Assembly (NCBI GenBank): GCA_032358255.1
Contig: JAULBX010028416.1
Location: forward strand, 1 to 29,171
Reading direction: 5' to 3'
DNA length: 29,171 nucleotides
Origin: Heterotrichella gracilis
Taxonomy: Eukaryota; Sar; Xanthophyceae; Tribonematales; Xanthonemataceae
Shown here: positions 11,601-21,800 of the stretch, piece by piece
Numbering within the stretch: position 1 is the first letter of the stretch
Layout: each line of letters opens with the position of its first letter
Position numbers and translations under genes: made by a program
The notes under the pieces: model-generated
Databases searched by the model: none
Seen by the model: only the letters and a program-made list of their open reading frames with translations
Told to the model about the DNA's origin: nothing

Positions 11601-13601
11601 CCTCCCTTGGCCCCCCTCAGGTATCCGCCCGCTCACCCACCCCCTCCCCACCCCCCGCCCTGCCCAAGTCCAAATCCACACCCACCCCCGCCACCCGCAC
11701 CCCACCCGCGCTCCAACGACCCTCCGGAAACCCTACCAAGCCCTCCGACAACCCTACCCCTCCCCCGCGCGTGGTCAACTCCCACAGCCTGCGCAGCCTC
11801 ACCAGCCCCACCGCCAGCTCATCGGCAAAGGCCACACGCCCCCCACCCCCCACCGCAGCCACCTCTGGGGGAGGCGTCAGGGGGGGAAACTCCACCCCCA
11901 CCCCACCCCACCGCAGTGCTTCCCTCCCCACAGCATCATCTTCACGCTCCACCCCTGGGACTACCCCCACCAACCAGCGGTTATCCTCGTCCCTGTCTGC
12001 ATCATCCAATGCCAGGGGTGGGACTCGCACCCCCACCACCACCCCAGCCCCCACCCGTGCCCGATCCACCTCTGGTGCGAGCGAGCCACCCCAACGCACC
12101 CCCCCCACCACCACCAATGGTCGCGCCGCCACCAGCAACGGTGGCCCGGCCCCCTCACCTCCCACCCGCCCCTCACCCCCCACCCGCCAGCCCAGCTCCT
12201 CAAGGGGGCCTACCCGACAATCATCCCGAACAGGGGAGGGCGCCCCACCTGCGGCCACAACCCCGGGGGGTACCACCCCCGTTTCGCCCCCAGGCGGCGA
12301 CTCCCCCTGGGGGGGGGATGTGGAGGTGGTAAAACTTCGCCAGCCCTCGGATGGAGGGGCAGGGGTGGGGGGCGCCAGCCGGGTGTCATCCGGCGCCTCC
12401 CGTGGGGGTTCGGTGGGGCTTCTTACCGCCGGCTCGGGGGTTTCTGGGCGTGCCTCCTCCGCCCCGGTGGACAGCCTGGGGGTGCTGTCTGGGGAGCTGC
12501 CGGCAACGCTGCTCGAGGTACTTGAAACCCTAAACCTTAAACTTTAAACCATGAACCCTAGACTGGGCTGCATGCTGACCCAAAACTTTACCCCTGTGAC
12601 AATGCCTGAAACTGGTAAAATGGTAAGCATTCATTTCACACCTCAACGCCACCGCCGCTCCACCCATTCCTCAACCGTCCCTTCCGAGGCATCCCTCCCC
12701 TCCCCCCCTTCAACCCCTCACCCCCTCACCCCACCTCTCAGGCCACAGCAAACGCAGCGCAGCTGGCCGAGCAGCGCTCCCGGGGGGGTGGCCGCTACTC
12801 CCTGCAGCAGCTGGGACCCACATCGGTGCTGGGCGAAATCGCATGCTTGGGCCCTGGCTGTGCGCACCCCAACTCTGCTCAGGCTGTGGGTGAGGCGCCT
12901 GTGAAGGCGTATCTGGTGTCCAGGGAGCGGTTTGGCGATTTCCTGCGGGAGCATCCCGAGGTGGGTGGGGGTTGGGGGGTTGTATGCTAGAACACGTGTG
13001 TAACGTAATGTCACTTAGTGAAAATTACATGCAGTCCACCAATACAGCCAGATTAGCATTCAGTTCTTTCACATGCGGGGCCAACCAGATGCCACCCAAC
13101 TAGTGCAGGTTGCGCCTCTCGAGGGCGTGGGGCACTTGTAAGCACATGCAACCACATGTACATTTATTGTAAGCACCCTGTAATCGCATGTAATAAGATG
13201 CCACCCTATCTCTACTACATCACCTCCCTTTCATCTCACTTTCATGGTTGCCCGCCTATGTCTGGGGTAAATCACCCATCCACACCCACACCCTCACCTG
13301 ACCACCCTACTTCCCCCAATCAGCCCCCCCCTCCGTTCCCCTCGTATCATACTCGCCCCCCTAAACCCTAAACCCTAACTCTCCCTTCCCCTCCTTTCAG
13401 GCCCGCCAGGAGCTTCTCGAGGGTGTGTGGCACAAGCAGAGCGCCATCATGTCCCTAGAGGCGCTGCTGCGGCTGGCGGGGCTGGGGGCAGCGGTGGGGG
13501 GGCTGGTGGGGGGGGAGGGGGCGGCTGCGGCCAGGGGCGAGCGGCTGCGGGTGGAGCGCCTGAATACCCTCCAGGGGGAGGTGCCGGGGGGACGCGAGTG
13601 A
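5628..13601 (+). CDS. CaMKK/SnAK-like protein kinase fused to a split cyclic-nucleotide-binding domain
   Basis: Thirteen exons: 5628-5722, 6286-6785, 7175-7330, 7952-8024, 8260-8404, 8752-9036, 9510-9896, 10155-10338, 10495-10905, 11126-11334, 11621-12517, 12742-12960, 13401-13601. All junctions are GT-AG with matching phase; the sum is 3762 nt, 1253 residues. The protein starts MGCGASR, a likely N-myristoylation (Gly2) and palmitoylation (Cys3) signal. Residues about 130-290 are Thr/Ser/Ala-rich. The kinase domain spans about 294-563: GKGACGRV loop, catalytic Lys323, alpha-C Glu353, HGDLKPEN loop with Asp432, DFG 450-452, GTPAFLAPE activation segment, terminal HHSW. HGD instead of HRD recalls plant SnAK/GRIK kinases, which phosphorylate SnRK1; similarity to CaMKK is also clear. 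Residues about 592-622 (RPGEWLFRQGDPG) and 1132-1187 (LGPTSVLGEIACL) form the two halves of a CNB fold, separated by about 500 Pro/Ser/Thr-rich residues. The start rests on exon 1 joining exon 2 in phase. Ligand binding is unproven. Confidence 0.85.
6433..6590 (+). repeat. In-frame minisatellite, three copies of about 51 nt, within exon 2
   Basis: Three consecutive units encode SPRD followed by Thr/Ala-rich tails (SPRDTPITTT, SPRDNPITTT, SPRDHHITTT). They sit at the end of a CCA/GCC-rich tract that begins near 6376. Copy number is a multiple of three, so expansion does not break the frame. Confidence 0.85.
7263..7810 (+). repeat. Tandem repeat of exon 3 end plus splice donor, three copies of about 205 bp
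   Basis: The 3' part of kinase exon 3 (coding for REWDPTRTNIGSDEGTTG) with its donor GTGGGTGGG recurs inside intron 3. The shared CTCTGA anchor lies at 7311, 7520 and 7720, so the periods are 209 and 200 bp. The GGACCACAG/GTGGGTGGG junction and the downstream ATATGCGGCAGGG are present in every copy. Copy 1 is exonic at its 5' end; copies 2 and 3 are wholly intronic. TTTAGGG-like sequence lies between copies 1 and 2. Confidence 0.9.
8040..8246 (+). repeat. CCCTAAA telomere-like units in kinase intron 4
   Basis: AACCCTAGCGGAAACCCTAA near the donor and CCCTAAACCCTAAACTC at about 8220-8246 just before the acceptor tract. Similar units occur in introns at 10915-10950, 12525-12560, 13361-13380, 17380-17460 and 19602-19622. 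Confidence 0.8.
8361..8504 (+). repeat. Duplicated 3' end of kinase exon 5 and its donor
   Basis: The last 44 nt of exon 5 (8361-8404, coding FLCMDINDCGLYAVK) and the following GTGGG recur at 8459-8502 within intron 5, offset 98 bp. Over the aligned 43 nt only four substitutions are visible; three are synonymous and one changes Met to Ile. GTAGGGTTATCTAGGGTTTA lies between the copies. Confidence 0.92.
9011..9272 (+). repeat. Four-copy repeat of kinase exon 6 end and donor
   Basis: The exon end coding RHIRDMMR with its donor (9011-9045) recurs near 9093-9127, 9160-9194 and 9241-9272 in intron 6. Anchors at 9016, 9096, 9163 and 9244 give spacings of 80, 67 and 81 bp. Spacers consist of TTTGGGG, TTAGGG and GTAGGGTTT telomere-like units. 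Confidence 0.9.
9995..10135 (+). repeat. CAC/CAT-rich low-complexity tract in kinase intron 7
   Basis: Repeated CACCAT/CACCAC units occupy most of intron 7 (9897-10154) and merge into the C-rich acceptor tract. Confidence 0.8.
10311..10452 (+). repeat. Partial duplicate of kinase exon 8 end in intron 8
   Basis: TGTTCAGGCAGGGG from the exon 8 end (coding LFRQG) at 10319-10332 recurs at 10429-10442, about 110 bp downstream and just before the acceptor of exon 9. The match decays after the poly-G, so the donor itself is not well preserved. Confidence 0.65.
13025..13087 (+). repeat. Dispersed repeat, family B copy 1 (kinase intron 12)
   Basis: About 63 bp matching 22857-22920 and 29117-29171. 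The core is TACATGCA-TCCA, then AATACAGCCAGATTAGCA, then CAGT and ACATGC, with CCAACCAG at the right edge shared with copy 2. Confidence 0.85.
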
Positions 13602-15213
13602 AGCATCCCGGGGGGGCATGACAGGGAATATGCAGCCTACTACACGCCCCATGTTGTCTTAGGATACCGCCTGGGATCAGCAGTCACTGAGGTTCAGCAG
13701 CTCAAGGTTTGGCAGGCCAAGCGGATCTATCACCCGCCGGCCACCAGTACACCACCTGTAGCCTGCAGCAACCAGTGGCCAACCCATCAGCAGGGCCAAA
13801 CCCATGAGCTACGTATGTCTACTTCAGGCAGCTGCGCTGGGAGCCCTTGGGCGCTGTAGTCGTCGGTTGGGACAGCTGGGCGCTTTGTGCCTGGACTTTA
13901 TCTACATTGGATGGCAGCGCTGGGGGCTTGGAGTCGAGGCTGCAGCTAGCTACATATACACCATCATTTGCAGCAAATAGGACCACCCAGCTCTGATGTG
14001 CCCTCCACCCCCCTGTTGAGGCTGCATTTGCTGGGACAGCCCGTTGCAGCCCATGAGAAACGGGGGCGAGGGCGCTCCCAAGCCGCACAGTTTCAGCAAT
14101 CAATAGGATCTATCGCTGGGCCACTAGCAGTCACCATGGCAGTAATAGCAGCGTGTGCTTGGAGGTGGCGTACAGCTAGATATGCATCAGTTGCAGCAGG
14201 GTAACCCACCCTCCAATGGTTGGAACCCTGGGGTGTCGGGGGCCCAGTGGCCCCAACAGAAATACAATCAATCTTAGGGCGCATGGGAAACCACGCTGCC
14301 GCATCGAAATGAATCATGCAATGTATTTACGGCCGTCCAGACAATTGTACGTTCCATGATAACACGTCTCAGTTTAGCTACTCAAACAATTGTTATGTTT
14401 GAATGTACAGCCACGCAGGATGCAGCATAACAATGACATTTTTACCCGATGTTCCATCAAACAATGACATTAAATTTCATCATATGAGTGATCATGCCAA
14501 TACTAGCATTGGCCCTTTGTATAACATTCTCCCACTGCTCTCACACCATCATGATCCCTGGTTTGCAACCAATATTATGCTTCTCATGTTGTCCTCATAT
14601 GCAGCAGAACATGACGCTAACCCAGCCAGGGAGGTGATTGAACAGCTTCTCTGAATCAATATTATGATGATCATCACACAACGTGTGTAATTGTTCACAA
14701 CGTGTTATGTCCTTGCAAGCCTTGTCAAATCCGGTGCAGTCTGATCAGTCGACGCTAGTACCTGACGAGGATCCTGTGTGGTACTACCTGCATATTATGC
14801 AGATATCAGATTCAGCAACTGCTGGCAACGTTTGCGCTCAGCCTGGCGCTGTCACAATGTCATTGAATATGGCACATGTGGCATTGCCGCCCTGGAGCGG
14901 TTGCTTTCATTTCAGACATGAATCTCCAATATGTGTTTGTAGGTAACTCGGACGTTTGTTACACATATGGAGTCCAACAGGAAGCTGCACGCGCATGCCG
15001 GGGCACCAGTGGTGCCAACAGTCAGTACAGTGACACAGGTACCACCCGAGGTCGTGCTGCATCTGGGTTTGCGCATAGCCACATAGGCTCACTCAGTGTC
15101 AGTCTGACAGCTGACAGCTGGCGGTAAACAGGCCGATGAGCTGCTGCTGCTATTGCAAATGAATAAAGAAACATTTGCATTTGAGGTCCTATTCCATCAG
15201 CTTCATTTGCACC
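13602..15213. other. Convergent intergenic region between kinase and PIH1 genes
   Basis: Contains the 3' ends of both genes. Several ORFs of 60-95 codons occur, none with a recognised domain or convincing splice context. A degenerate pair sharing GCTTGGAG, CAGCTAG and TGCAGCA blocks is visible near 13926-13977 and 14157-14200. Confidence 0.5.
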
Positions 15214-18200
15214 TCACGCCTCCAGCTCCAGCAGCCCTTGGTTGGACAGGTTGAGCGCGCCAAACTTGTGCGGGGCAGACGCGCGCATCTGCACACACGT
15301 ATACGCGCTGTCAACCTTGGGCACCACCGTGTGGGTGGTGGTGGGTAGGCATAGCCCCTTGCTCATGTGGTACATGCAGATCATGAACAGACCCATTATG
15401 CCACAGTTCCAAAGTTGCGTTTAAGTTGCGCACATGATCCATGTGAGGCTGTACCATGACCCAAGCGCCTGCCACTCATTGGCTCACCTCTTGCACCAGC
15501 TGTTTCACAGGGAGGTAGGGCAGGTGGATAGTCAGTTGGTGCCCAGAGGCCCCTAGCCGCGCCTGGGCTCCGCCAGTCGACACCGCAAAGGGTAGCTGCA
15601 CCTGCACACCACTGCGGGGGTCAGTGCTGGGACACTAACCGCTGCATCCATGTCGCATCACCAATCCCCACGCGCACCATGATTCTGATATCTTCTGAGT
15701 AGAACCATAGGTAAGTACATGCTTCCGGACTTACAGCCAAATTTGCAATTCTGCCAGATGCATTTATCAGCATGGCATGAACACATATGTAAACAGATGC
15801 AGTGGGCGTGCCATGCGGCTGTAGCATACTCTGACATTCAGACAATGTACGAAGAGAATTTTGCGAATGCAACACCCTAAACTCTAATTTGCTTTTATGA
15901 GTTCTACCTGCAGTGGTTCATGTCCCTTGATGCACACCTCCACGCTCTCGCCACACACCAACACATCAGCGTCTGCCGCCCGGCTTACTGAACCTGGTGG
16001 TACATCCACTGTCAGCCTGACGGCAGTGGCGGGTTGGCCCTCGTAGTCCACTTGGTAGGACAGTGCTGCTGACCCTGCCACTGACCCTGAATCAGGTGAA
16101 GATGACGGAAAATCAAGGATTGCGGCGTTTGTCATGGCATGACATGAGGCATTGAGTGCAAGGCGAGTGACTTGATGTAATCTTTCCAAGGGTACACCAA
16201 TAGTAATGCGCCTAGGTCGAGGGTGCGCATCGCAGGGTGCAAGCAAAGGTGATTTCACCCTCGACAAGGTGTGGGGGAGGATGACGCAGCCAGCCTATGA
16301 TGGAGCATGCCTGTATGTACAGGCCATGTGGCATGGAAGCAAAAAAACAAGCTTTAAGAAGTGACATTTTGGCGCACGCACCATGTGACCCAGGGTGGGC
16401 TGCAGGCGCAGGTTGCCTGGTGCTACTGCTACTACTACTGCCTGCCGCTCCCGACTGCCGGGTGTCTGCATCCAACCGGGATGAAGCCCGTGCTGTCAGC
16501 AACTCTGATGGTTCGGCCTGTGCAGGCCGACTGGTGGACGCCTTGGCTTTGGGTTGCTGCGTTTTGGCCCTAGGTGGCTGCGGTGCCATGTCAGTCTCAG
16601 ATTCATCGATTTCAGTCACCAGCTTTTTTTGCCCCTTTTTAATGCGCTGGGCTTCCACGGTGTCGCCCTTGTATCGCATCCTTGGCAGCTTGTATTTGGT
16701 ATCCAGGGTCATCTTGTACTGTACAAGCACAGGAAAGGGTGACACACTCGTTCTATTTGTAATAACCGCTGATCACGGTGTGCAAGAGCAAGAACGGGGA
16801 AGGCAAGAGGTGTGGACACACTTGAAAACTTGGATGGTTGAGCGATAGGGGTCAGTCATTTCCTACCTTGTGCGCCACCCAGCCCAGCGCCAGCTGTATA
16901 ACAAATACCTTGAGGGGCCTGTGGCAAGGGGGGTATTGGTCTAGCAGAGGGAATGAAAGAGAAAAAAGCGCGATTTATTGCAATAAATCAACTTGATTAT
17001 TTAAATAATGAAGGTAAAAATGCAAAACTGATTTGAGTAGAGAAATGTTAAACTTTGAGGGCCAGTAGCGCGAGGTCTGTACCCCACGCGGCAAGGAGGA
17101 GGATAAAGTACAGAGCATTTCTCTTGTAATGATTGCAATTGTGATGGCCTTGCCTGTAGCTGCGGCACTGCTCTAAGACGGTGTCATTGAGTATGCAGTC
17201 CACCACTGTGGCTGGCTCCCCCTGCTTGTCAACCTCGCTGCGCACCCGACCCACGCTCACTGGGAAGCGAAGCACCTCCTGGTCCGCCTCGCCAGGGGCC
17301 TCCAGGGCCTCTTTGACTTCCAAGGGAACCTGTGGGGGATACAGCCATGCGGATCTCAGGGCTGCACCTCCTAGGATCCTGTTTAGGGTTAGCAGTCTTA
17401 GGTTAAGGGTTGAGGGCTCTTTCTCCATCTTTCAGGTTGAGCCCAGTTTAGGGTTAAGGGTTCCCCTGGCCGCCCCCCCCCCCCAATCCCTTGGGGGTAA
17501 ACTTGTTCCGGGCGAGGGCTCATAACATATTTGTGTACCTCCCAGGTGCGCTTCAACTTATAGTTTAGGGTATAGGTCGCGTTAGGGCCCCCTGCACCTC
17601 CCACAACAGGCATGTGTAGGCAAAACTCCCCATCAGTGCAGGTGAAAATCCACGAGTGGAAGGCATCAGTTCTTGTTGCACTGGCGCGTACCTCACCAGG
17701 CTTCCAGTTGCTGGGTGCGTCTACCTTGTCTGAGCTACACACGTTCAAGAACACCTTCCTATGGTCTTCATCCGTGGTCTTGATAACAAACCTGCGGGAA
17801 GGCACAGGTGGGTGGGCTCAAGTGCAATGCAAATAGAGGCGGTTCATGTAAAGGATGGTACCCTCCAAAACTGCCACAACTATATCAATAATACTTCCCA
17901 AGGCACTAGTTGACCTGCGTGTAATTGCAGACTATATTGGTTTTGGCTGACATGTTGCTGTTGCTTACCCCGGCGTTGGCTCAATTTCCTCGCCAGCGTC
18001 ATCCCGCGTCCCCACTTGGTCCAGAGCGGGACGTAGGTTTTGTAACAAGCCCTACACAGAGTGAGGGAGCTTGGGTTCATATGCATGCATACAAACTGTG
18101 GGAGCAATGGGGGCCCATGCCATCACCCGCCCACCTCGAGATCCTGAGGAATTTCTTGCGTTCCATTCAGCATTGCCACCAGTGCTGCCTCTTCCGCCGA

Positions 18201-18242
18201 TAGGTCCTTGCCCAACCCCTCAAAGCCGCCCGGTATGGCCAT
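15214..18242 (-). CDS. PIH1-domain dynein assembly factor (MOT48/PIH1D group)
   Basis: Nine exons, minus strand: 18242-18135, 18051-17969, 17791-17539, 17329-17154, 16918-16867, 16718-16382, 16086-15908, 15601-15488, 15288-15214. The phases agree and sum to 1377 nt, 458 residues. PIH1 proteins act in the cytoplasm with HSP90/R2TP-like chaperones; several preassemble axonemal dyneins. The PIH1 domain begins at EEIEPTPGFVIKT (about residue 55), then VFLNVCSSDKV, FPVSVGRVRSEVDKQGEPA, VIQLALGWVAHKYK and YKLPRMRYKGD (about 235). A Ser/Pro/Lys-rich linker (about 245-335) leads to a CS/p23-like C-terminal domain (about 340-432, including HQLTIHLPYLP), ending APHKFGALNLSNQ. About 30 extra residues, rich in aromatics, lie between NVCSSDKV and the FPVSVG motif. 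The intron after exon 4 uses a GC donor. Which PIH subtype (MOT48, PF13/KTU, TWI1) it is cannot be settled by eye. Confidence 0.88.
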
Positions 18243-18807
18243 TGTATATGTCTGTATGCAAGCGCTCTTTCCAAAACCCTTCAAGCAGGAGCCTCCCTGG
18301 TGCGCGACGAGGATTGCTACAAGTGCGTGCTTTCGTGACGCTTTGAAGACCGCCTGTATCAGGTCTGCAAACAGAGTTATTGCTTGAGCCAATCTGGGGC
18401 TCCCTGCAAGGGGAGAATTCAAACCATGAAAACAGCTGTCCTCCCAGATTTGGAACACAGAACGACATCATTGAAATTTGTAAGTCAACAGTACCGCATA
18501 CTCACAGCCGTTTACTGCGTAAAGTTCGCTGCCATTGCGTTGCTCGTGACGAATGCCGTTTGCATGCCGTTAAAAGTCTGATGTTTACATGCCACCAAAT
18601 TGAACCGTGACGCCAAGCAGGCTGACAGTTTGAATTGGGCAGGACTGTGTCATATTGCAGCGTGACATTACAGACAGTCGTTTGTCAGTGCTCGGTATGC
18701 TTGGGCGTTTGACACCCACACCGTCGTAACGTATGGACTGCCCACTTGGATTTGAGCGAGTTCAACAGCCCACGAGCAAACATCCGGACAGCAGCCTATA
18801 GTTCAAG
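18243..18807. promoter_or_regulatory. Divergent intergenic region between PIH1 gene and dynein IC gene
   Basis: 565 bp separate the minus-strand PIH1 start codon (18242) from the plus-strand dynein IC start codon (18808). Both 5' UTRs and any promoters must lie here unless there are upstream noncoding exons. CGTGACG occurs exactly at 18334-18340, 18545-18551 and 18606-18612, and CGTGACA at 18661-18667, all in the same orientation; the TGACG core resembles bZIP/CRE-type sites. No clear TATA box or RFX X-box was seen. Shared control of the two ciliary genes is inferred. Confidence 0.55.
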
Positions 18808-21800
18808 ATGCAGAAACTCTGGGGGAACAAAAATGCCAAGGTATACCATATACTTGTGGGTCACAAACGTCGAACAATACAACTCAAGTCAATAGACGCT
18901 TGCCATCCTTCCCTCTAGAGGGGAATGCACAGACCCACAGATGCAACATAGGGCCAACACCAGGCAGAACACAATTTCCCTCGTGTCTGAACCAATCAAG
19001 AAAGTAGTTTATTAGTGACTGGCCTGTCGCAAGTCTTGCGTTGTTGAGACCGTGCCTGACACCTTCATGCACCCAACAAGCTCTACTCCACCCCCTTCTT
19101 TTCCTGTTCTTGCAAGGTGGTGCTGCCAGACAGGAAGAAGCTGCCTGCCAAGGAGAACGGTGCTGTCGAGCCACACACAGCTGGACCTGTTGGAAAGGCC
19201 AATGGCAACAAAGAGGTTGAGGTGGCCTCGGTACGTGTTGCCCTGCTCAGACCCACCCTCTAACGTGCTGTTTGTCAGATATGGAGCAGGCCTCGAGTAA
19301 AACTGTGCACACTGTGTTGAAAATATCTGGTGTCTTCAAGTGGGGCTATGCAAATTGACGTGGGTGTATGCAGCAGAGTGAAATCGCGCAATTTTGGCAC
19401 CCAGTCCACAAAGCATTCCACTGACCTGGCAGCAGGTCTCCAGTTGCAGTGGTCACGCAAAAGGGAATACCTCAGTTGCTAATCTAACAATACACAAGTC
19501 ATCCTGGTTAAATGCGGGAATGGAACCACCTGCCAGGCCACCTGCAGAGAGCAGGTTATGCTGGGAAACCCATTGACTGGCTATTTCTAGGCTTTATCAC
19601 GAAACCTAAACCCTAATCCCTAACAAGTTCCCTTACAACCTGCAGCTTGTCCGGGAGGTTGTGAAGCCTGACAACCAGCTCAAGCTCAGTGGGAAGGAGC
19701 TGGCCGAGGAGATCCCCAAGGTCCTGACAGCCAACAACCCCCTGGCCCCCAAGAACATCGCCAAGTACAGCTATAAGGACAGGGCGTACAAGTTGGAGCC
19801 GGTGGTGGACCACCTGCTGCACCATTTCTCGGTAGAGGGGTTCCTGGTCCACAGGTCATCCGAGGAGGCCCAGCCGCAGCAGACGCGGCAAACAACGGAT
19901 GGCGGTGCTCAAAAGGTACCCGCAGACCAATAAATAGATTAAAAAATGAATAAATACAGAATTAGAGAAACAAAATGGGCTAAAAAGCCCTCAGACCAAA
20001 CACGGGTTGTATTTTTTAAGGATATCCCCTTCATTTATGTCACTATAGCACCAGATTTCAACTTGCTTTCACCTGTTGCAGGGCCCCTTGTCTGGGCACC
20101 TATTTACGTGGCCTCCATTATGCAGGACACCGGTTCAGGGCCTGATGGCCAAGACAAAGACGCACAGCCAGATGGGCAAGAGTTGGGTGGGCAGCACGAG
20201 GCAAAGCACCTCAAGAACCAGTTCAACTTTGCCGAGCGTGCTGTGCAAACACAGACATACCCACCTCGGGAGAGGGGCACCATGACTGAGCCTCCACCCA
20301 CGGCCAGCATCTCGGGTTCCTGCTCCCAGTACGAGATCTACATGGCCTATGTGGAGGACCAGCAGCGCCAGCGGGCGCAGGAAGACTACAGCAAAACCAA
20401 GTCGGTGGCCAAGAAGAACTCGGGTGCAAACGGCAACCTGGATGACCATCCTGCTGCGCATACCCAAAAGGTACGTGCGCAGGACAGGCGCGTGTTGAAA
20501 ATTATGTACTATATAACCAGGGTCTGATCTCATGCATTAGCGTGCACAATACCACCATATCATCACCCCAATGCTGCTGCAAGGCATGCATCCAGTGAGC
20601 CACCGCCAGGGCCATGACCAGCTGTCAACCCGCACTGGGCTCAACTTGCAGAGGTGCGAACGCATCCCTTACAGGATTTCTATCAATGCCCAGTAATGGG
20701 GTCACTGCTCGTTTACATGGACTGCCAGTTTAGACACTGTGGCGGCTGAAGTGAGCCCCTGACTGTGCTCACGCTTGCAGAAGCAGGAATCGCCGCTGGA
20801 ACAAATCGCGCCCCCTCCGGTCCTCAAGGTCACCGAGCGGCTAGTCCAGCAAAACAACCTCCACGATGTCATCATGGACTTCAAGTACTGGGAGGATCCG
20901 TCGGACAGCTTCCGGCCTGGAAAAGGTTCACTGCTCCCACTTTGGTCTTTCACACCCACCTCCAATGCTGGCAAGAAGCAAGTGACGTCCATCTCCTGGA
21001 ACTCTGAGTACAGCGACTTCTTTGCTGTTGGCTACGGCAGCTTTGAGTTCACAAAGCAGGGGAGTGGCATGATCTGCTGCTTCTCGCTGAAGAACCCAAC
21101 GTACCCAGAATGGACGGCCATGACAGAGTCAGGTGGGGAAAGCAATTGCAGCATTTAATCGGCCCGATGGAATAAGGACATTCAATCGGTTGTGTGAAGT
21201 CACTGTTAACTGCAATGCTTGCCAATGATTGCTCCTAACATGGCAGGTGATTCACTGACCAGCATTGGCTAATAAGTTGAGTATACATTGCCTCGCAACC
21301 TGGGAACCTGAAATCCCCTGGGCCTTCAATGATTATCATTGCATCCACCTGTCCATACCTTGCAATCCCACTGCTGGCGGAACACAAAGCAGGGTGTCTT
21401 GACCATCAAGTGGCTTGCCCTGGAATTGAACATTATTATCTGAGTTATCATCCATGTCTGCGGCCCAATGCAGGTGTCATGTGCCTCACTTTCCACCCAC
21501 AGTTCCCCAATATACTTGCGGTGGGGTGCCACGACGGTTCTGTGATGGTGCATGACACCAATCTACAGGTAGGTTGTGTTTGCCACCTCTTCAATACACA
21601 CCATTCCCACCAGCCTTTGGCTTCTTTGCGCAGGGCCTGTAGGCTGGGGCTTTGGGTGCGTTATTTTTGTAGTTGCTGCCACAACCAACTGCGCAAAGTG
21701 ATGGTCTGATCACCAAATTCTCATAATGCATGCATTAAGATATGCTAGAAATTGAAGCACAGTCAGTAGTTGTCAGACAGATTAGGGGGCAGCACATTGG

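Noticed and set aside
11530..12525. Long overlapping ORFs in the other plus frames and on the minus strand (11617-12276) over kinase exon 11
   Set aside because: The DNA is extremely C-rich, so stops are rare in every frame. Only the frame of 11621-12517 joins its neighbours in phase and leads into the CNB second half.
14403..15127. Overlapping ORFs of 80-90 codons as genes
   Set aside because: No recognised domains, AT-rich composition unlike the confident exons, and no supported splice partners.
19946..20125. Upstream extension of dynein IC exon 4 as coding sequence
   Set aside because: The open frame continues upstream of 20126, but that sequence is AT-rich and unlike the family; the TTATGCAG acceptor at 20125 gives the correct phase and motif spacing.
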